Counted from the first letter of the stretch, positions 22,001 to 29,876 are shown. The stretch: DNA of 64,000 nt from Oreohelix idahoensis (GCA_024509875.1 JAMPIV010013755.1:87001-151000); one strand, 5' to 3'. Notes: generated from the sequence alone by a model not told the origin. Made by a program: numbers and translations.

Positions 22001-23522
22001 GACCTTCCCCTGTCTTGGATGGCTGTGTTTTATTTTCTTTATTTGACTTGTCCATATTTGTTGAAGTTTTTTGTGGTTTAAATTTTTTTTTTTTACAGGA
22101 TGGGGTAACCGGCCCCATGCCCAACCCTCCTTAGTCGCCTTCTATGACATGCTTGGCAGGGGACAGTGTTACTATTCTTTGCTCCCCTTTCGGGCCCCGG
22201 TAACACACGGGTGAGAATGGCATTACTAGTATGTATAATTTTTGGGGTTAGGATTAGGTTTATCGGAAAGGTTTAGGGTTACGGCCAAATGTCACTGCTG
22301 ACGAGGGCGTTTGTTGCTTTGCTACTGATGATGGGTGTAACGAAAAGATCGTCATTTGATTTGTATTGGTCTATTTGTCAAATGACTTTCATTGAGATGC
22401 AAGGGATATGGACTCTTCCTTTGTTGGATATTTAAAAAAAAATTTTTTTTTCGTTTTTTTCATCTTTCCTTTCCTCTCTTCCTATCTCATCTAACATGTA
22501 CACAAACAAAATTTACATCATCAGATTCATCATTCACTCATTTCTATACAGTTCAAAAATGATAGCAATTGACCAAAAAACAAAAAAACTATAGAATTTA
22601 CTAGTCACCCACTATAAAAATGGGGCATTGTGAAAAAGAATGCAGCTGTAGGGCAAATTTTCTGAATTTTTATGCAGCGTGTTAAAGGTTAAGAATTAGA
22701 AATATATTTTCAGTTTTTGCTTTTTTTGATTAATAAAACAAAACAAAAAAATTAACAAAATGTTTGTAGAGCCATACAGTGGTAAAAAATGAGAAACAAC
22801 TATACAAAATACAGCCAAACCATATAGGTTTACAGGTATATTACACTTATTTCTTAAGAACTTGAATTAGACATATTGTTCACCATAACACATTTTTTAA
22901 ACATTGCACTTACTTTTCAAGCAAACCAAATACATTCATCACTCAAAAAAACAAAATCCACATAAGCTTTACACTTTTCAGTAAAGGGGAAAAAACCATT
23001 AACGTTGCCAAGAGAGACAATGAGAAATGATGACATCAGAAAAATTGTAGTAATCACAGAGTGTTTCAAGTAAATAGAGAGACAGAAAATAAAGTTATCT
23101 GGCCATTTCATGAGAATGGAGTCAGATAAATTACCACCAGTGGCCTACAACAGTAGAAGATCTGGTTTCAGAGCATGGGTAAGACCAAGAGGCAGACAGA
23201 TAGAAAATATTACAGAAATCCTACAACAACACGATCTCACAGCAACAACCAATGTGACACATTTGGCTTAAGAACGTGGACTTCAACTCCACATTACACT
23301 TCATGGCACAAGCAGACACAGAAAAAGTAAAAAATAAAACAGTAGGTAAAGGAAAAATAAAAAAATTCAAGTAAAACTCACATAATCTGGTTGTGTAATA
23401 AGGTCATGTATCTTAAATGTCTGTAAAACAGTGCTTGGCTTAACAAACTCTTCAAATAGCTCTTGGATAGCTCCTTGCAGTTTCTCGTTATCCTTAAATG
23501 CATGCTGAGGTGCGAATGCCAT
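9943..23522 (-). CDS. Host gene, CARD-like (death-fold) domain protein, four exons, 167 aa
   Basis: Exons on the minus strand are 23382-23522 (coding part), 15452-15620, 14513-14552 and 9943-10096. Coding length is 141+169+40+154 = 504 nt, an exact multiple of three, ending in TGA. Exon 1 ends at 'GTGAGT', exon 3 has a long T tract with CAG and a 'GTATGT' donor, and exon 4 follows 'TTTTTTTTGCAG'. The exon 2 donor (GTACAT) is weak and is the least sure junction. The first about 100 residues look like a six-helix CARD: a helix with 'LQGAIQELFEEF', a 'DLITQPDYELVEAE' turn and 'YGDTRGARLLLNIL', a pattern known from RIG-I-like and caspase-recruitment proteins. The C-terminal about 65 residues show no known domain. 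Such small CARD proteins usually act in the cytosol as adaptors in innate immune or death signalling; that role is inferred. An acceptor just before the ATG means a 5' exon lies upstream. Confidence 0.65.
10230..10262. repeat. (AT)n microsatellite and T tract
   Basis: Short simple repeat inside intron 3 of the CARD-like gene. Confidence 0.8.
10582..10729. mobile_element. Foldback/MITE-like palindrome, 53-bp arms
   Basis: Arms at 10582-10634 and 10677-10729 are inverted copies with one mismatch (C versus T in 'gctcYgcatg'), separated by a 42-bp loop containing repeated 'ccctaa/cctaac' motifs. Part of the inner arm ('aactctaaatggtacgaaaat') is repeated again at about 10815-10840. No transposase. 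The arms are far more similar than the surrounding sequence, so the element is fairly young or kept by gene conversion. Confidence 0.8.
11315..11415 (-). repeat. Dispersed repeat ending CATACATGCCAC
   Basis: Its reverse complement matches the sequence around 9715-9860: both have 'tttaccc(a/g)taatctgt', 'tttgcgttttcaga' and the 'catacatgccacac' end. Related sequence occurs at 13440-13530 and more distantly at 57140-57225. Probably one end of an unclassified transposon family. Confidence 0.5.
11445..12417. mobile_element. Non-autonomous hAT element with 8-bp TSD
   Basis: Perfect 8-bp target duplication CCTTAGCC at 11445-11452 and 12410-12417. The inverted ends are CAGTGGTTCCCAAATTT at 11453 and its counterpart CAGTTTGGGAACCACTG ending at 12409. 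CAGTGG ends and 8-bp duplications are hAT hallmarks. The 957-bp interior has no hAT transposase. It does hold a 129-codon minus-strand open frame (see 11684-12073). Confidence 0.9.
11684..12073 (-). CDS. Cys-rich open frame inside the hAT element, unknown
   Basis: A 129-codon frame on the minus strand with paired cysteines: 'CGEC' about residue 42, single Cys and a CC pair, and 'CPVC' about residue 88. This could be a zinc-binding fragment picked up by the element or a remnant of its own ORF. No match to a hAT catalytic domain is visible. It may also be a chance frame. Confidence 0.3.
   Translation of the reverse strand: MDDCRHLFEAKLWIHCGPIASFTEKHSHQFIESSTESGLTMCGECGKLYKNLASESKVFQKNCVRIWEPNTRLCCTTAPHDGSLMAMYCPVCLNYSRKCTLFLKRKTRICQTLRGNRLFGKTSILVCYL
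12420..12770. other. Intronic AT-rich sequence, nothing recognised
   Basis: Between the hAT element and the right inverted arm. No supported gene. Confidence 0.5.
12770..13535 (+). repeat. Right arm of the inverted duplication with a decayed exon-4 copy
   Basis: Plus-strand counterpart of 9815-10450. The piece at about 13270-13380 is homologous to exon 4 of the CARD-like gene but has several stops in each frame, so it is a dead copy. The 'TGTACAGGTTTTTCATC...GGCATGTATGA' end at 13490-13530 matches the other arm. Confidence 0.6.
13540..14500. other. Intron 3 sequence, very AT-rich, nothing recognised
   Basis: Runs of A and T with no coding features. Contains no full repeat unit that I can define. 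Confidence 0.5.
14513..14552 (-). CDS. CARD-like gene, exon 3 (40 nt)
   Basis: Read on the minus strand, a T tract ending in CCAG precedes the exon and GTATGT follows it. Of the three frames one starts with a TGA; the frame used (two bases TT completing a Leu codon, then 'ESPSNAIHKRNK') is set by the flanking exons. It encodes a basic linker. Confidence 0.65.
14680..15290 (+). mobile_element. RTE1 LINE fragment, decayed
   Basis: Homologous to the last 600 bp of the copy at 5865-6986, from the 'TYLG(S/C)IVTPDGG' region of the RT to the 3' UTR and GAAGAAAAGAAGAAG tail. Several frameshifts and stops. Lies in intron 2 of the CARD-like gene in the opposite orientation. Confidence 0.8.
15452..15620 (-). 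CDS. CARD-like gene, exon 2
   Basis: Encodes the second half of the CARD-like fold, including 'YGDTRGARLLLNILAKKDD' and 'LLNVLGDD'. The acceptor (ATTACCAG) has a weak pyrimidine tract. It joins exon 1 in phase 0 (Asp-Tyr then Glu-Leu). I place the donor at CCC/GTACAT because it gives the right phase for exon 3; the frame itself stays open beyond it to about 15204, so the true end could differ. Confidence 0.6.
16025..17714 (+). pseudogene. Decayed copy of a widespread unclassified intronless protein family
   Basis: The ATG at 16025 starts a protein with an N-terminal Cys-rich module ('CYVCG', 'CSTC', 'CYFC') followed by a large conserved region ('LLGSRLKEWNLL', 'DSSKTSLKAVLLHNGN', 'GYTKFCCFLCEWDSR') and a C-terminus with 'GEVSDEHGERFHQDI' and 'RYQGRW'. 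I recognise this as a multi-copy, intronless family found in many invertebrate and some vertebrate genomes, with no assigned function, probably carried by a mobile element. This copy has one in-frame TAA at about 16307, a frameshift near 17085 and another near 17172, so it is dead. Otherwise it is close to full length (about 560 codons). It sits in intron 1 of the CARD-like gene in opposite orientation. No terminal repeats found. Confidence 0.7.
17948..18126 (-). mobile_element. LINE3 3'-end fragment with 13-bp TSD
   Basis: A 153-bp minus-strand copy of the LINE3 3' end (17961-18113), with the TAAG-type tail at its left end, lies between TTTCTCCCTTTTC at 17948-17960 and the same 13 bp at 18114-18126. 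A clean, strongly 5'-truncated insertion. Confidence 0.85.
18225..18497 (+). mobile_element. SINE-like element, copy 1 ('SINE-A')
   Basis: About 85-90% similar by eye to the copies at 42597-42896 and 63560-63864 (the latter on the minus strand). It lacks about the first 55 bases of the head and ends in a GAAGAAGAAGAA tail. Shared landmarks are 'gagctgaccaagaccctact', 'ggtggtcctggaa', 'gtctggctgag' and 'gcaaccaatgtccttttcag'. Target duplication is unclear here. Confidence 0.85.
19077..22224 (-). mobile_element. Near full-length RTE-type LINE ('RTE2'), 11-bp TSD
   Basis: The element occupies 19088-22213 (3126 bp) between AGAATGGCATT at 19077-19087 and 22214-22224. On the minus strand it has an approximately 110-bp GC-rich 5' UTR, one long ORF (endonuclease then RT) and a very short 3' UTR ending in an ATGA-type repeat. 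Size and layout match the RTE group. It inserted into the piggyBac-like element, so it is younger than that element. Further RTE2 pieces are at 23575-23955, 24235-24377 with 37133-37300, and 38243-38298. Confidence 0.9.
19097..22124 (-). pseudogene. RTE2 ORF: APE endonuclease + reverse transcriptase, broken
   Basis: Reading from 22124 down: a basic N-terminus, then an AP-endonuclease-like domain ('GTWNVRTL', 'QCYAPTND', 'GDMNAKIG', 'ASDHHLLIAK'), a coiled linker, and RT motifs ('LPKKGN', 'NYRGIMLLS', 'GVRQGC', 'FADDLALL'), then the basic C-terminus 'RRWRWIGHTLRKP'. Two lesions kill it. A TAA at 21838-21840 follows the endonuclease start in the same frame. Near 20165 about 38 codons are deleted between 'DEQAGF' and 'FDSVDRESLW', judged against the RTE1 copy, which removes most of RT motif A including its catalytic Asp and shifts the frame. 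The rest is well kept. Confidence 0.88.
22225..22688. other. Right part of the piggyBac-like element
   Basis: Non-coding interior of the element at 18691-22692. Contains 'ccactataaaaatggggcat' near 22608 and the right inverted end. Confidence 0.6.
23095..23340 (+). mobile_element. Short LINE C-terminal fragment
   Basis: Encodes 'LSGHFMRMESDKLP' followed by a basic 'RPRGRQIENI' block, the typical last part of an RT ORF, then ends in an A-rich tail (about 23315-23350). It lies directly before exon 1 of the CARD-like gene. Confidence 0.55.
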
Positions 23523-23523
23523 C
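23382..23523 (-). CDS. CARD-like gene, exon 1 (first coding exon seen)
   Basis: The exon starts after a TTTTTTCCCCCCAG acceptor at 23524 and ends at a consensus GTGAGT donor at 23381. It begins G then ATG, and encodes 47 residues from 'MAFAPQHAFKD' to 'DLITQPDY'. The acceptor implies an upstream exon, either 5' UTR or coding. If the upstream exon is coding it must end two bases into a codon. Confidence 0.7.
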
Positions 23524-23574
23524 CTGGGGGGAAAAAAACCAGAACATTAAAAATATTCAGAGAACATCAATCAG

Positions 23575-23955
23575 TCAATGCCCTATAGTTCCCCAAGGAG
23601 CAAAGGCCTTCAACAAAAACATACCAAGTCCTCCTGCTTCTTGGTCTACATCTGCTTCTCTTACCCTGAGGGTTCCAGAATAAGTATTGCTGTGTAATGC
23701 TTTCAACAGGTTTCCTAAATGTGTGTCAAATCCATCGCCAGCGTCTTCTTCTCATCTCTTGTTCCACTGATACTTGTCTACGTCTTGTCATCATATTAGT
23801 GATCTTATCATACCATTTCAGTACTTCTATTCAACGCAAGCACTCATTTATGAAAGTCTGTAGCTTTTTGTTTGTTGTTTTTGTTCTTCACGTTTCAGAG
23901 CCATACAATAGGACTGAATTGACATTTGAGTTGAAGATTCTTATTTCTGTGTTGG
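23575..23955 (-). mobile_element. RTE2 3' fragment
   Basis: Minus-strand homologue of about 19095-19560 of RTE2, with a gap where the 'cctcctgcttcttgg' sequence joins regions about 80 bp apart. 3' end near 23575 has the GACTGATTGATG-type tail. Stops in all frames. Confidence 0.75.
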
Positions 23956-24234
23956 AAACAAAAGTACACAAATTATTTTAATACATCTGTTTGGCAAATT
24001 ATATGGCTTAAATTATTATGCTTCTTATCAGAAAGTTTTAAACCTGAAGCAAAAAAAAAAAAGAAGAAAATTAAGATCAATATTAACTGTTAATTCGCCT
24101 ATTTTCTTGTAGAAAAACCGCAAAATCATTATTATCTGGCCTGCTAATTCCCTTGTCTTCTTCTAGCAAAACATCCAGAGTGGAAGCCTGAAATGCTTAA
24201 CTTTGTAAATGAATGCTTGCACAGAACAGAAATA

Positions 24235-24377
24235 TTAATTAAAATTGTAAACAAGCTCCCCAATGTGGAATTGATGGAAAGAATGAGACAAATACCAGTG
24301 GAACAAGAGGTGAGAAAAAATGCTGGACAGGACATACACTGAGGAAATCAGATGACAGCATTACAAGGCAGTTCTTG
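24235..24377 (+). mobile_element. RTE2 fragment, left part (continues at 37133-37300)
   Basis: Plus-strand RTE2 coding for 'VELMERMRQIPVEQE' and 'GHTLRKSDDSITRQ'. The reading resumes beyond the large insertion at 37133 with the bases expected next in RTE2 ('ttggaattcttaggataaaa' against the intact copy), so 24378-37132 is an insertion. Confidence 0.75.
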
Positions 24378-24948
24378 TGTGACGTTCTGTTGATGTAGTT
24401 GTTCATGCATTGTTGTACATTGCTCTTTTCCTAAGTTTTATGATTGTTTTGTTCGTGCTGTTATTCTCATCTGCCTGTCGCTTAGTTTACACAATATTCA
24501 TGTTTGTACTCTGTCCGTGTCCTGTGTTGTCATTTCTTAGCAGTAAGATTGTTCCATTTGCTATTTTCCCTTCAGTTTCCCATTACTGCTACTGTTTCAC
24601 TGTTTGTCTATACTATATTATTACTATTTTTTCCCCTTGCATTATTTTTCTCTTCACAAATTTTGTTACTGTTAAAGACCACACAGGTCACCATGAATGT
24701 TAAAGGGTCAGTTCCATAAGTGTTACATCGCTGTGTAGGTGTGAGTAGGAGGGTCAGGTCAACCCAGGCAGTACAGTACAGGTGAATATAGGTCACCAGG
24801 CGTTGAGGCACTGACAGGGTGAAATGAAGACTCTCTCAAGGTACATACTCTCAGATGTGTAGTAATGATCGTAGCAATGTGTGGTTGACAGGATGTGTGG
24901 GTGAGTAGACCTCATGATGAGGTGTAGTACGCGAATGTATATAGGCTC

Positions 24949-25071
24949 TGGACATTGGCACTTCTTCTTCTTCTTGCGATCGCATCTTTGATGATTACAC
25001 CGTCAGACGAGTTCTCATGATGAATTCGACTGTTGTTTGAAGTTCCTCTTTAACTCCATGGACATTGGCAC
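24949..25071 (-). mobile_element. 97-bp retroelement tail inserted in the 3' LTR
   Basis: TGGACATTGGCAC is repeated at 24949-24961 and 25059-25071 around 97 bp that, read on the minus strand, end in (AAG)5. The other LTR has the empty site at about 33447-33460. So this insertion is younger than the GMR1-A integration. Confidence 0.9.
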
Positions 25072-26016
25072 AATACCCACTCAACCACATGTAAAAGTCA
25101 GAGAAGGTGGATAATAGCAGCTGACTTTTACAATGCTTTAATGCAGTACGATACAAGAGACGTCAACATCAGGACATAGTCATTGACAATACTCAGGAAC
25201 ATTGTAGACATGACGATAGTACAATACTATTAGCATCAGCAGTTCATCAATCACTAAGCTGGGCATATATATATATATGATTGCTGACTTCAATCTAACT
25301 CCCTTCCTTAAGCCACAGCTAAATACCCCGCATTACCAGCGGGTATGGATATATGAGTTTAAACAACTCTCTTCTGACACAAATACATCAGTTACATTGC
25401 CTAGAATGCAGCAGGCCGCAAAGTATGGCAGGCCTCTAGGTCCAACGGCCTCTGTGGTATTCCTTAGCAAACAAGATGGGTCAGACCCTGTCCAATATGA
25501 TACCGCTGAAATAGCGGGATGCATCAAATTTAAGGCTCTCTGGGCATACACAGGCCCTAAGCAAATAATGTCAGCATAGTTCAAGAGCTCAACTCTCGTA
25601 TACTTGATGGACTCTTTCCCGCCCAGGGAAAAGTCGCTGAGCTGGTAAATAAATGTGATACGTGATTCTGACAGTAAAGGAAAATGAATCGAAGGATAAT
25701 TTACCTTGACAGTACCTCAGAATAACACTAATAAACACACTCGTCTCCTAGACGCATAGAAATATATCATGGGGAAAACATCTTCAGACTTCTAAGTTCA
25801 CCCACAGAGAGCTTTCGTTCCCCAGGCTTGAAGCCATAACAAAGGCGTCAAAAACACGTCTTGACACTCTGAAAATTCACAGCTCGACTCCCAGATCGGA
25901 AGTCTTTCTTAACAGCCACAAAAGCTTACGCATGCGTCGTTAGATGCCAAATCCCCTGAGCTAAAACTCAGGTGGGCGATGTTGAACACATACCAGGAAA
26001 AGACAGACCATTCAAG

Positions 26017-26095
26017 CCTTATATGGTCATGAATTAAGACATCAGCTCTAGTTGCAAACATTCCTAGAAAGGCTGACCATTCGAGCCATATATGG
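26017..26095. promoter_or_regulatory. Two CArG boxes in the LTR U3 (3' LTR)
   Basis: CCTTATATGG at 26017-26026 and CCATATATGG at 26086-26095 both fit the SRF/MEF2-type CArG consensus CC(A/T)6GG. They lie inside a direct repeat, 'gaccattcRagccWtatatgg', 69 bp apart. The same pair is at 34500-34509 and 34569-34578 in the 5' LTR. In element orientation both are near the start of U3, where enhancers of LTR elements usually sit. Function is inferred. Confidence 0.5.
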
Positions 26096-26285
26096 ATATG
26101 CAACCAGACAACGGTTCTAATATTAGACCGGTAGGTTAAAACCAGTGGGCAAACAACCACTGTTAAATTCAACCCCCAGTAAATCATGAGTAATACCCCT
26201 TTGACCAGGACTCAAAAAATAATGTCTCCAAACTAAACAGGTACATTTTAAAAGATTATACACACAGCGAAAACTGCCCGCAACA

Positions 26286-27139
26286 GTTTACCGCACCCCC
26301 TGGGAAAAAAAAAAGAAACTTTTTTTTAAAAATACATCCAAGAGCAAGATACAACAGTCTCATAACGCACGAATGATGCGCGGATGAAAAGTTATCACAT
26401 ATAAATATAATGCCTAATGTGAGGCTAAGTTGATGCATGGAGCGTCAGGTGAGAATATATCTCATTAGAGAAAGCATTTCTCAAAGTACACTATATACCA
26501 GGGAGGTGCCACCAACGTATACTACAATACATATAATCTTATCTCATATCAAGTACCTTATCTTCAAGTCTAGCAATGAAACACCATCAAAAACAGCGGT
26601 GTCATTATCTAAATATACCGCATTATAGAGATACAATCACCTTATCAACAAAAGATTACATCATGTTAACATGTAATAATATTTTTTTAACATAATGTTT
26701 TATACACAATATTACTAAGTATATGAACAATGAAGTCCAGATTCTAGTCTGAGAGGGCACATCTACTGTATCGTCCCAAGTGCAAGTAAGGACCTCACAA
26801 TACTTCATGGTTGGCAAAATGTACAGATTCTCTCAGAACATCAATGACTTGCTGAGAAAATACAAATAACACATTTCTATTTGACAACCGTAAGATTTCC
26901 TAAATATACAGTAATCAAACATATATTCTTAACTATAACTGTGGCCGAGTGAAATTTCGACCATTATATTGTGAGCACTAAACCTTCCTCTGCTATACCC
27001 GAGATGGTAACAGAGAAAGAAAATCACTCAGCATAATACCATGAATTCACGTAAAGTGAGAACAGATGTGCTGATATATATTTGTAGTAAAGAACTGTTA
27101 TAACTCTCAAAGTGAATCAGGAAATCTAGGACACAATAG
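26286..27139 (-). other. GMR1-A 3' untranslated region
   Basis: Between the RNase H stop and the 3' LTR. AT-rich, no supported gene. Confidence 0.6.
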
Positions 27140-29839
27140 TTAAGTGGAATCATGTGGGCATCTGGACAGAATGTCTGCCATCACATTATCCAACCCACGG
27201 ATAGCTCGTACCGTGAAGTGAAAGGGTTGAAGAGCAATGGCATATCGAGTTGATCTCGAGATCTTCAAGTTCTTACTCTGAATAGCTGTAAGAGCTTTTT
27301 GGTTGGTTTCCACAACGAAATGTGCGCCAAGAAGGAATCTTTGTAACTTAAGAATTGACCATACCATAGCCAACAATTCACGGTCTAGAACCGAGTAATT
27401 CCTTTCTGCCGCATTCAGTTTCCTAGAGATATACATTACCGGATGCAGAGTTCCTGAATACTCCTGCATTAGTGCCACCCCTATACCAGTGGATGAGGCG
27501 TCACTATGAAGAACAAAAGTCTTATCAGCAGTGGGTAGCATTAAAATAGGAGGAGATGAGAATAAAGTTTTAATCTGGTCCAATGAATACTGGCATTCTT
27601 GGGACCAGTGCACCACATTAGGAGACCCTTTCTTCAATAGGGTTGAAAGAGGTGCCATAATAGAAGATAGATTCTTAATGAATCTTCCGTAAAATTGTAT
27701 TAAACCTAAGAGACTGCGTACTTGCTTTTTCGTCTTAGGGATAGAAATGTTTAGTATCTTAGAAGTGTTGTGGTCCTCTGTCTTCAAGAAACCATGACCA
27801 ACACGGTGACCAAGGAAAGAAATTTCACTAAACCCAACATAGGCTTTAGAGGGTTTTGCAGTCAAATTATGCTTGCGTAGAGTAGACAGTAATTCATATA
27901 AACCCAAATAGTGATCTTCCCAAGAATCACTGAAGACACAGATATCGTCCAAGTATGCAATGACATCTGAACGATATGACAGAATTCGACACATCATGCG
28001 TACAAAAGTAGCTGGGGCGTTCATAAGGCCAAAAGGCATGAAATTCCATTGAAACAAACCCCTAGGTGTTGAGAAAGCAGTGAGAGGTTTGGCGCATTCA
28101 GTTAGAGGAACTTGCCAATAACCTTTAGACAAGTCGAGTTTGGTAAAGAATCGAGAATTATAGAGTCTATTAAGTAGATCTTCTAATAAAGGCATAGGTT
28201 CAGCATCGAACTTCGTAACTTGGTTTAATTTGCGATAATCGACGCAAAGACGTATGTTCTTGTCTTTCTTTCGAACAATAACCATTAACGAAGAGTATGC
28301 TGAAGTGGATGGTTCAATTATTTTCAATTGTATCATTTCATCCAATTCTTTTTCGACATGTGACTGAAAATGGATAGGTATAGGATAGGGTCTGACTCTA
28401 ATAGGGTTATGGTCAGTAAGTATTATGTCATGTTCAATGACATTAGTGTGTCCAGGAAAGTCAGGAAGAACATCCTGAAATGTTTGTAACATAGAAGAGA
28501 CTTGTCGCTGTTCCTCAATAGATAAATTAGGAGAAACAGTAACATTTTTCCATGATTCTGTAGAATGAAGTGGAATCATAGGAAGAGGAAGATTAACATC
28601 AGAGAAAGTAGTTTCCTCATCCTGTATAACCGGCAGGGATGAGTAAACACCATGTGGGACTGGAGAATCGTCCGTCGCATGGAAAATAGGTAGCAAATAG
28701 TCTGGTCTTTCATGAAATTCCGTAAGCATGTTTATATGAAAGGTTTTATGCTTTCTGTCAATATCGACAATGTAGTCGACATCGGAAATTCTTGAGACTA
28801 TTGTATACGGACCTTTCCATGCAATAAGAAGTCTGTTTTCCCTACAAGGGAGCAAAACGAATGCTTTGTCGCCAGGACAAAGTTGTCGTAGGCATCTATT
28901 CTTATTTGCAAATTGCCTTGCTTTTTCTTTAGCAAATTCGGATGAGGAAGTTGCTAGTTTGCATGCTTTGATAATCTTTTGCCTTAGAGCAATGACATAC
29001 TCATATGAAGATTGAGTGTCATTGTCAATATTATCAGCAGTTATAAGATCAATAAGTAGAGGCATAAGACCGTGCGGTCGCGCACCAAAGACAAGTTCAA
29101 AAAGAGAAAATCCTGTATGTTCGTTGGGGACCTCTCTATATGCAAAGAGGGCCGCGGGTAAAACCCTATCCCAATCCTGAGGATGATCCTCAGTTATCTT
29201 CCCAAGTAAGTTCTTGAGTGTTCTATTCAGACATTCAACTAACCCATTAGACATTGGGTGATAGATACTACTTAGAGATCTTTTAATATGCAGAGTAGAC
29301 ATCACCTGCGACATAGTGTCTGATATTAATTGAGTGCCATGGTCTGACAATATTTCTCCGGGAAATCCCAGACGAGAAAATATTAGCCAAAGAGCGTCTG
29401 CGATATCGGCAGTAGATATGCTCTTAAGAGGTATAGCCTCTGGCCAACGTGTGCACATGTCAACGCATGTTAGGATAAATTGATGTCCTCTGGCCGACTT
29501 GATCTTAAAAGGACCAATAATATCTATAGCCATCTTCTGAAACGGCCGAATAGGAATGTCTGCAGCCTGGATAGGTGCAGCATGGCGTGGGCCTCTCGAT
29601 TTGACTTCTTGACATATTTTGCAAGATCGGCAATAAATCTGTATGTCTTTATTCACAAATGGCCAAAAGAAAGCCGCAAGAACTCTCGACCTAGTGCGAG
29701 AAAAACCCATATGTCCAGCACACTGAGAGTCATGAGCATGTTGCAGGATTTGGACTCTCATACTCTTGGGCACAAGAATTTGTGAATGCATAGACGTAGT
29801 CAAGTCTTGTACCATACGCACAAGTACCCCATTCTTCAT
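27140..29839 (-). CDS. pol: GMR1-A pol: integrase, then reverse transcriptase and RNase H (899 aa)
   Basis: Order of domains: zinc-binding HHCC-type region with 'CRSCKIC' (residues about 35-76); integrase core with Asp106, Asp166 and Glu202 (35 residues between the last two, as the family requires); a GPY/F-type module 'WKGPYTIV' at about 341; RT with 'LCVDYRKLN' (531), 'FTKLDLSKGYW' (Asp569) and 'YLDD' (629-632); RNase H with Asp780, Glu821 and Asp889. At the third RNase H position it has Asn846 ('VETNQKAL') where the sister element at 46.5 kb has Asp ('ETDQRAL'). The frame stays open upstream of the ATG to about 29915 and overlaps the end of gag-protease in the +1 frame, so it is probably made as a fusion. 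Proteins like this copy the RNA and insert the DNA in the nucleus. Confidence 0.92.
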   Translation of the reverse strand: MKNGVLVRMVQDLTTSMHSQILVPKSMRVQILQHAHDSQCAGHMGFSRTRSRVLAAFFWPFVNKDIQIYCRSCKICQEVKSRGPRHAAPIQAADIPIRPFQKMAIDIIGPFKIKSARGHQFILTCVDMCTRWPEAIPLKSISTADIADALWLIFSRLGFPGEILSDHGTQLISDTMSQVMSTLHIKRSLSSIYHPMSNGLVECLNRTLKNLLGKITEDHPQDWDRVLPAALFAYREVPNEHTGFSLFELVFGARPHGLMPLLIDLITADNIDNDTQSSYEYVIALRQKIIKACKLATSSSEFAKEKARQFANKNRCLRQLCPGDKAFVLLPCRENRLLIAWKGPYTIVSRISDVDYIVDIDRKHKTFHINMLTEFHERPDYLLPIFHATDDSPVPHGVYSSLPVIQDEETTFSDVNLPLPMIPLHSTESWKNVTVSPNLSIEEQRQVSSMLQTFQDVLPDFPGHTNVIEHDIILTDHNPIRVRPYPIPIHFQSHVEKELDEMIQLKIIEPSTSAYSSLMVIVRKKDKNIRLCVDYRKLNQVTKFDAEPMPLLEDLLNRLYNSRFFTKLDLSKGYWQVPLTECAKPLTAFSTPRGLFQWNFMPFGLMNAPATFVRMMCRILSYRSDVIAYLDDICVFSDSWEDHYLGLYELLSTLRKHNLTAKPSKAYVGFSEISFLGHRVGHGFLKTEDHNTSKILNISIPKTKKQVRSLLGLIQFYGRFIKNLSSIMAPLSTLLKKGSPNVVHWSQECQYSLDQIKTLFSSPPILMLPTADKTFVLHSDASSTGIGVALMQEYSGTLHPVMYISRKLNAAERNYSVLDRELLAMVWSILKLQRFLLGAHFVVETNQKALTAIQSKNLKISRSTRYAIALQPFHFTVRAIRGLDNVMADILSRCPHDST

Positions 29840-29876
29840 TGTAATCCAAGATTTGCGATTTGTGTTCTGATTCGGA

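Larger units (their letters stand above)
18691..22692. mobile_element. piggyBac-like element (TTAA TSD), split by a LINE
   Basis: TTAA at 18691-18694 and at 22689-22692 flank inverted ends CCTTTAGCACGCTGC (18695-18709) and GCAGCGTGTTAAAGG (22674-22688), 14 of 15 matching. CC-starting ends and TTAA duplications define piggyBac-type elements. Just inside the left end is a near-perfect palindrome (arms of 18 bp around 'gcgacatgtgtcgc', 18708-18768). Removing the LINE at 19077-22213 leaves about 860 bp with no transposase, so this is a non-autonomous element. Confidence 0.85.
24670..26285 (-). repeat. GMR1-A 3' LTR (1616 bp)
   Basis: Starts TGTTAAAGACC and ends GCCCGCAACA on the plus strand, matching 33169-34768. 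It differs by a 97-bp insertion at 24962-25058 and a short AT tract at 25264-25278. Upstream of it in element orientation is a purine-rich 'CCAGGGGGTGCGG' stretch (26288-26303), a likely polypurine primer. Confidence 0.92.

Noticed and set aside
25333..25584. Paired frames at 25.3 and 33.8 kb that look like a duplicated gene
   Set aside because: Both are in the two LTRs of GMR1-A and simply reflect LTR identity.
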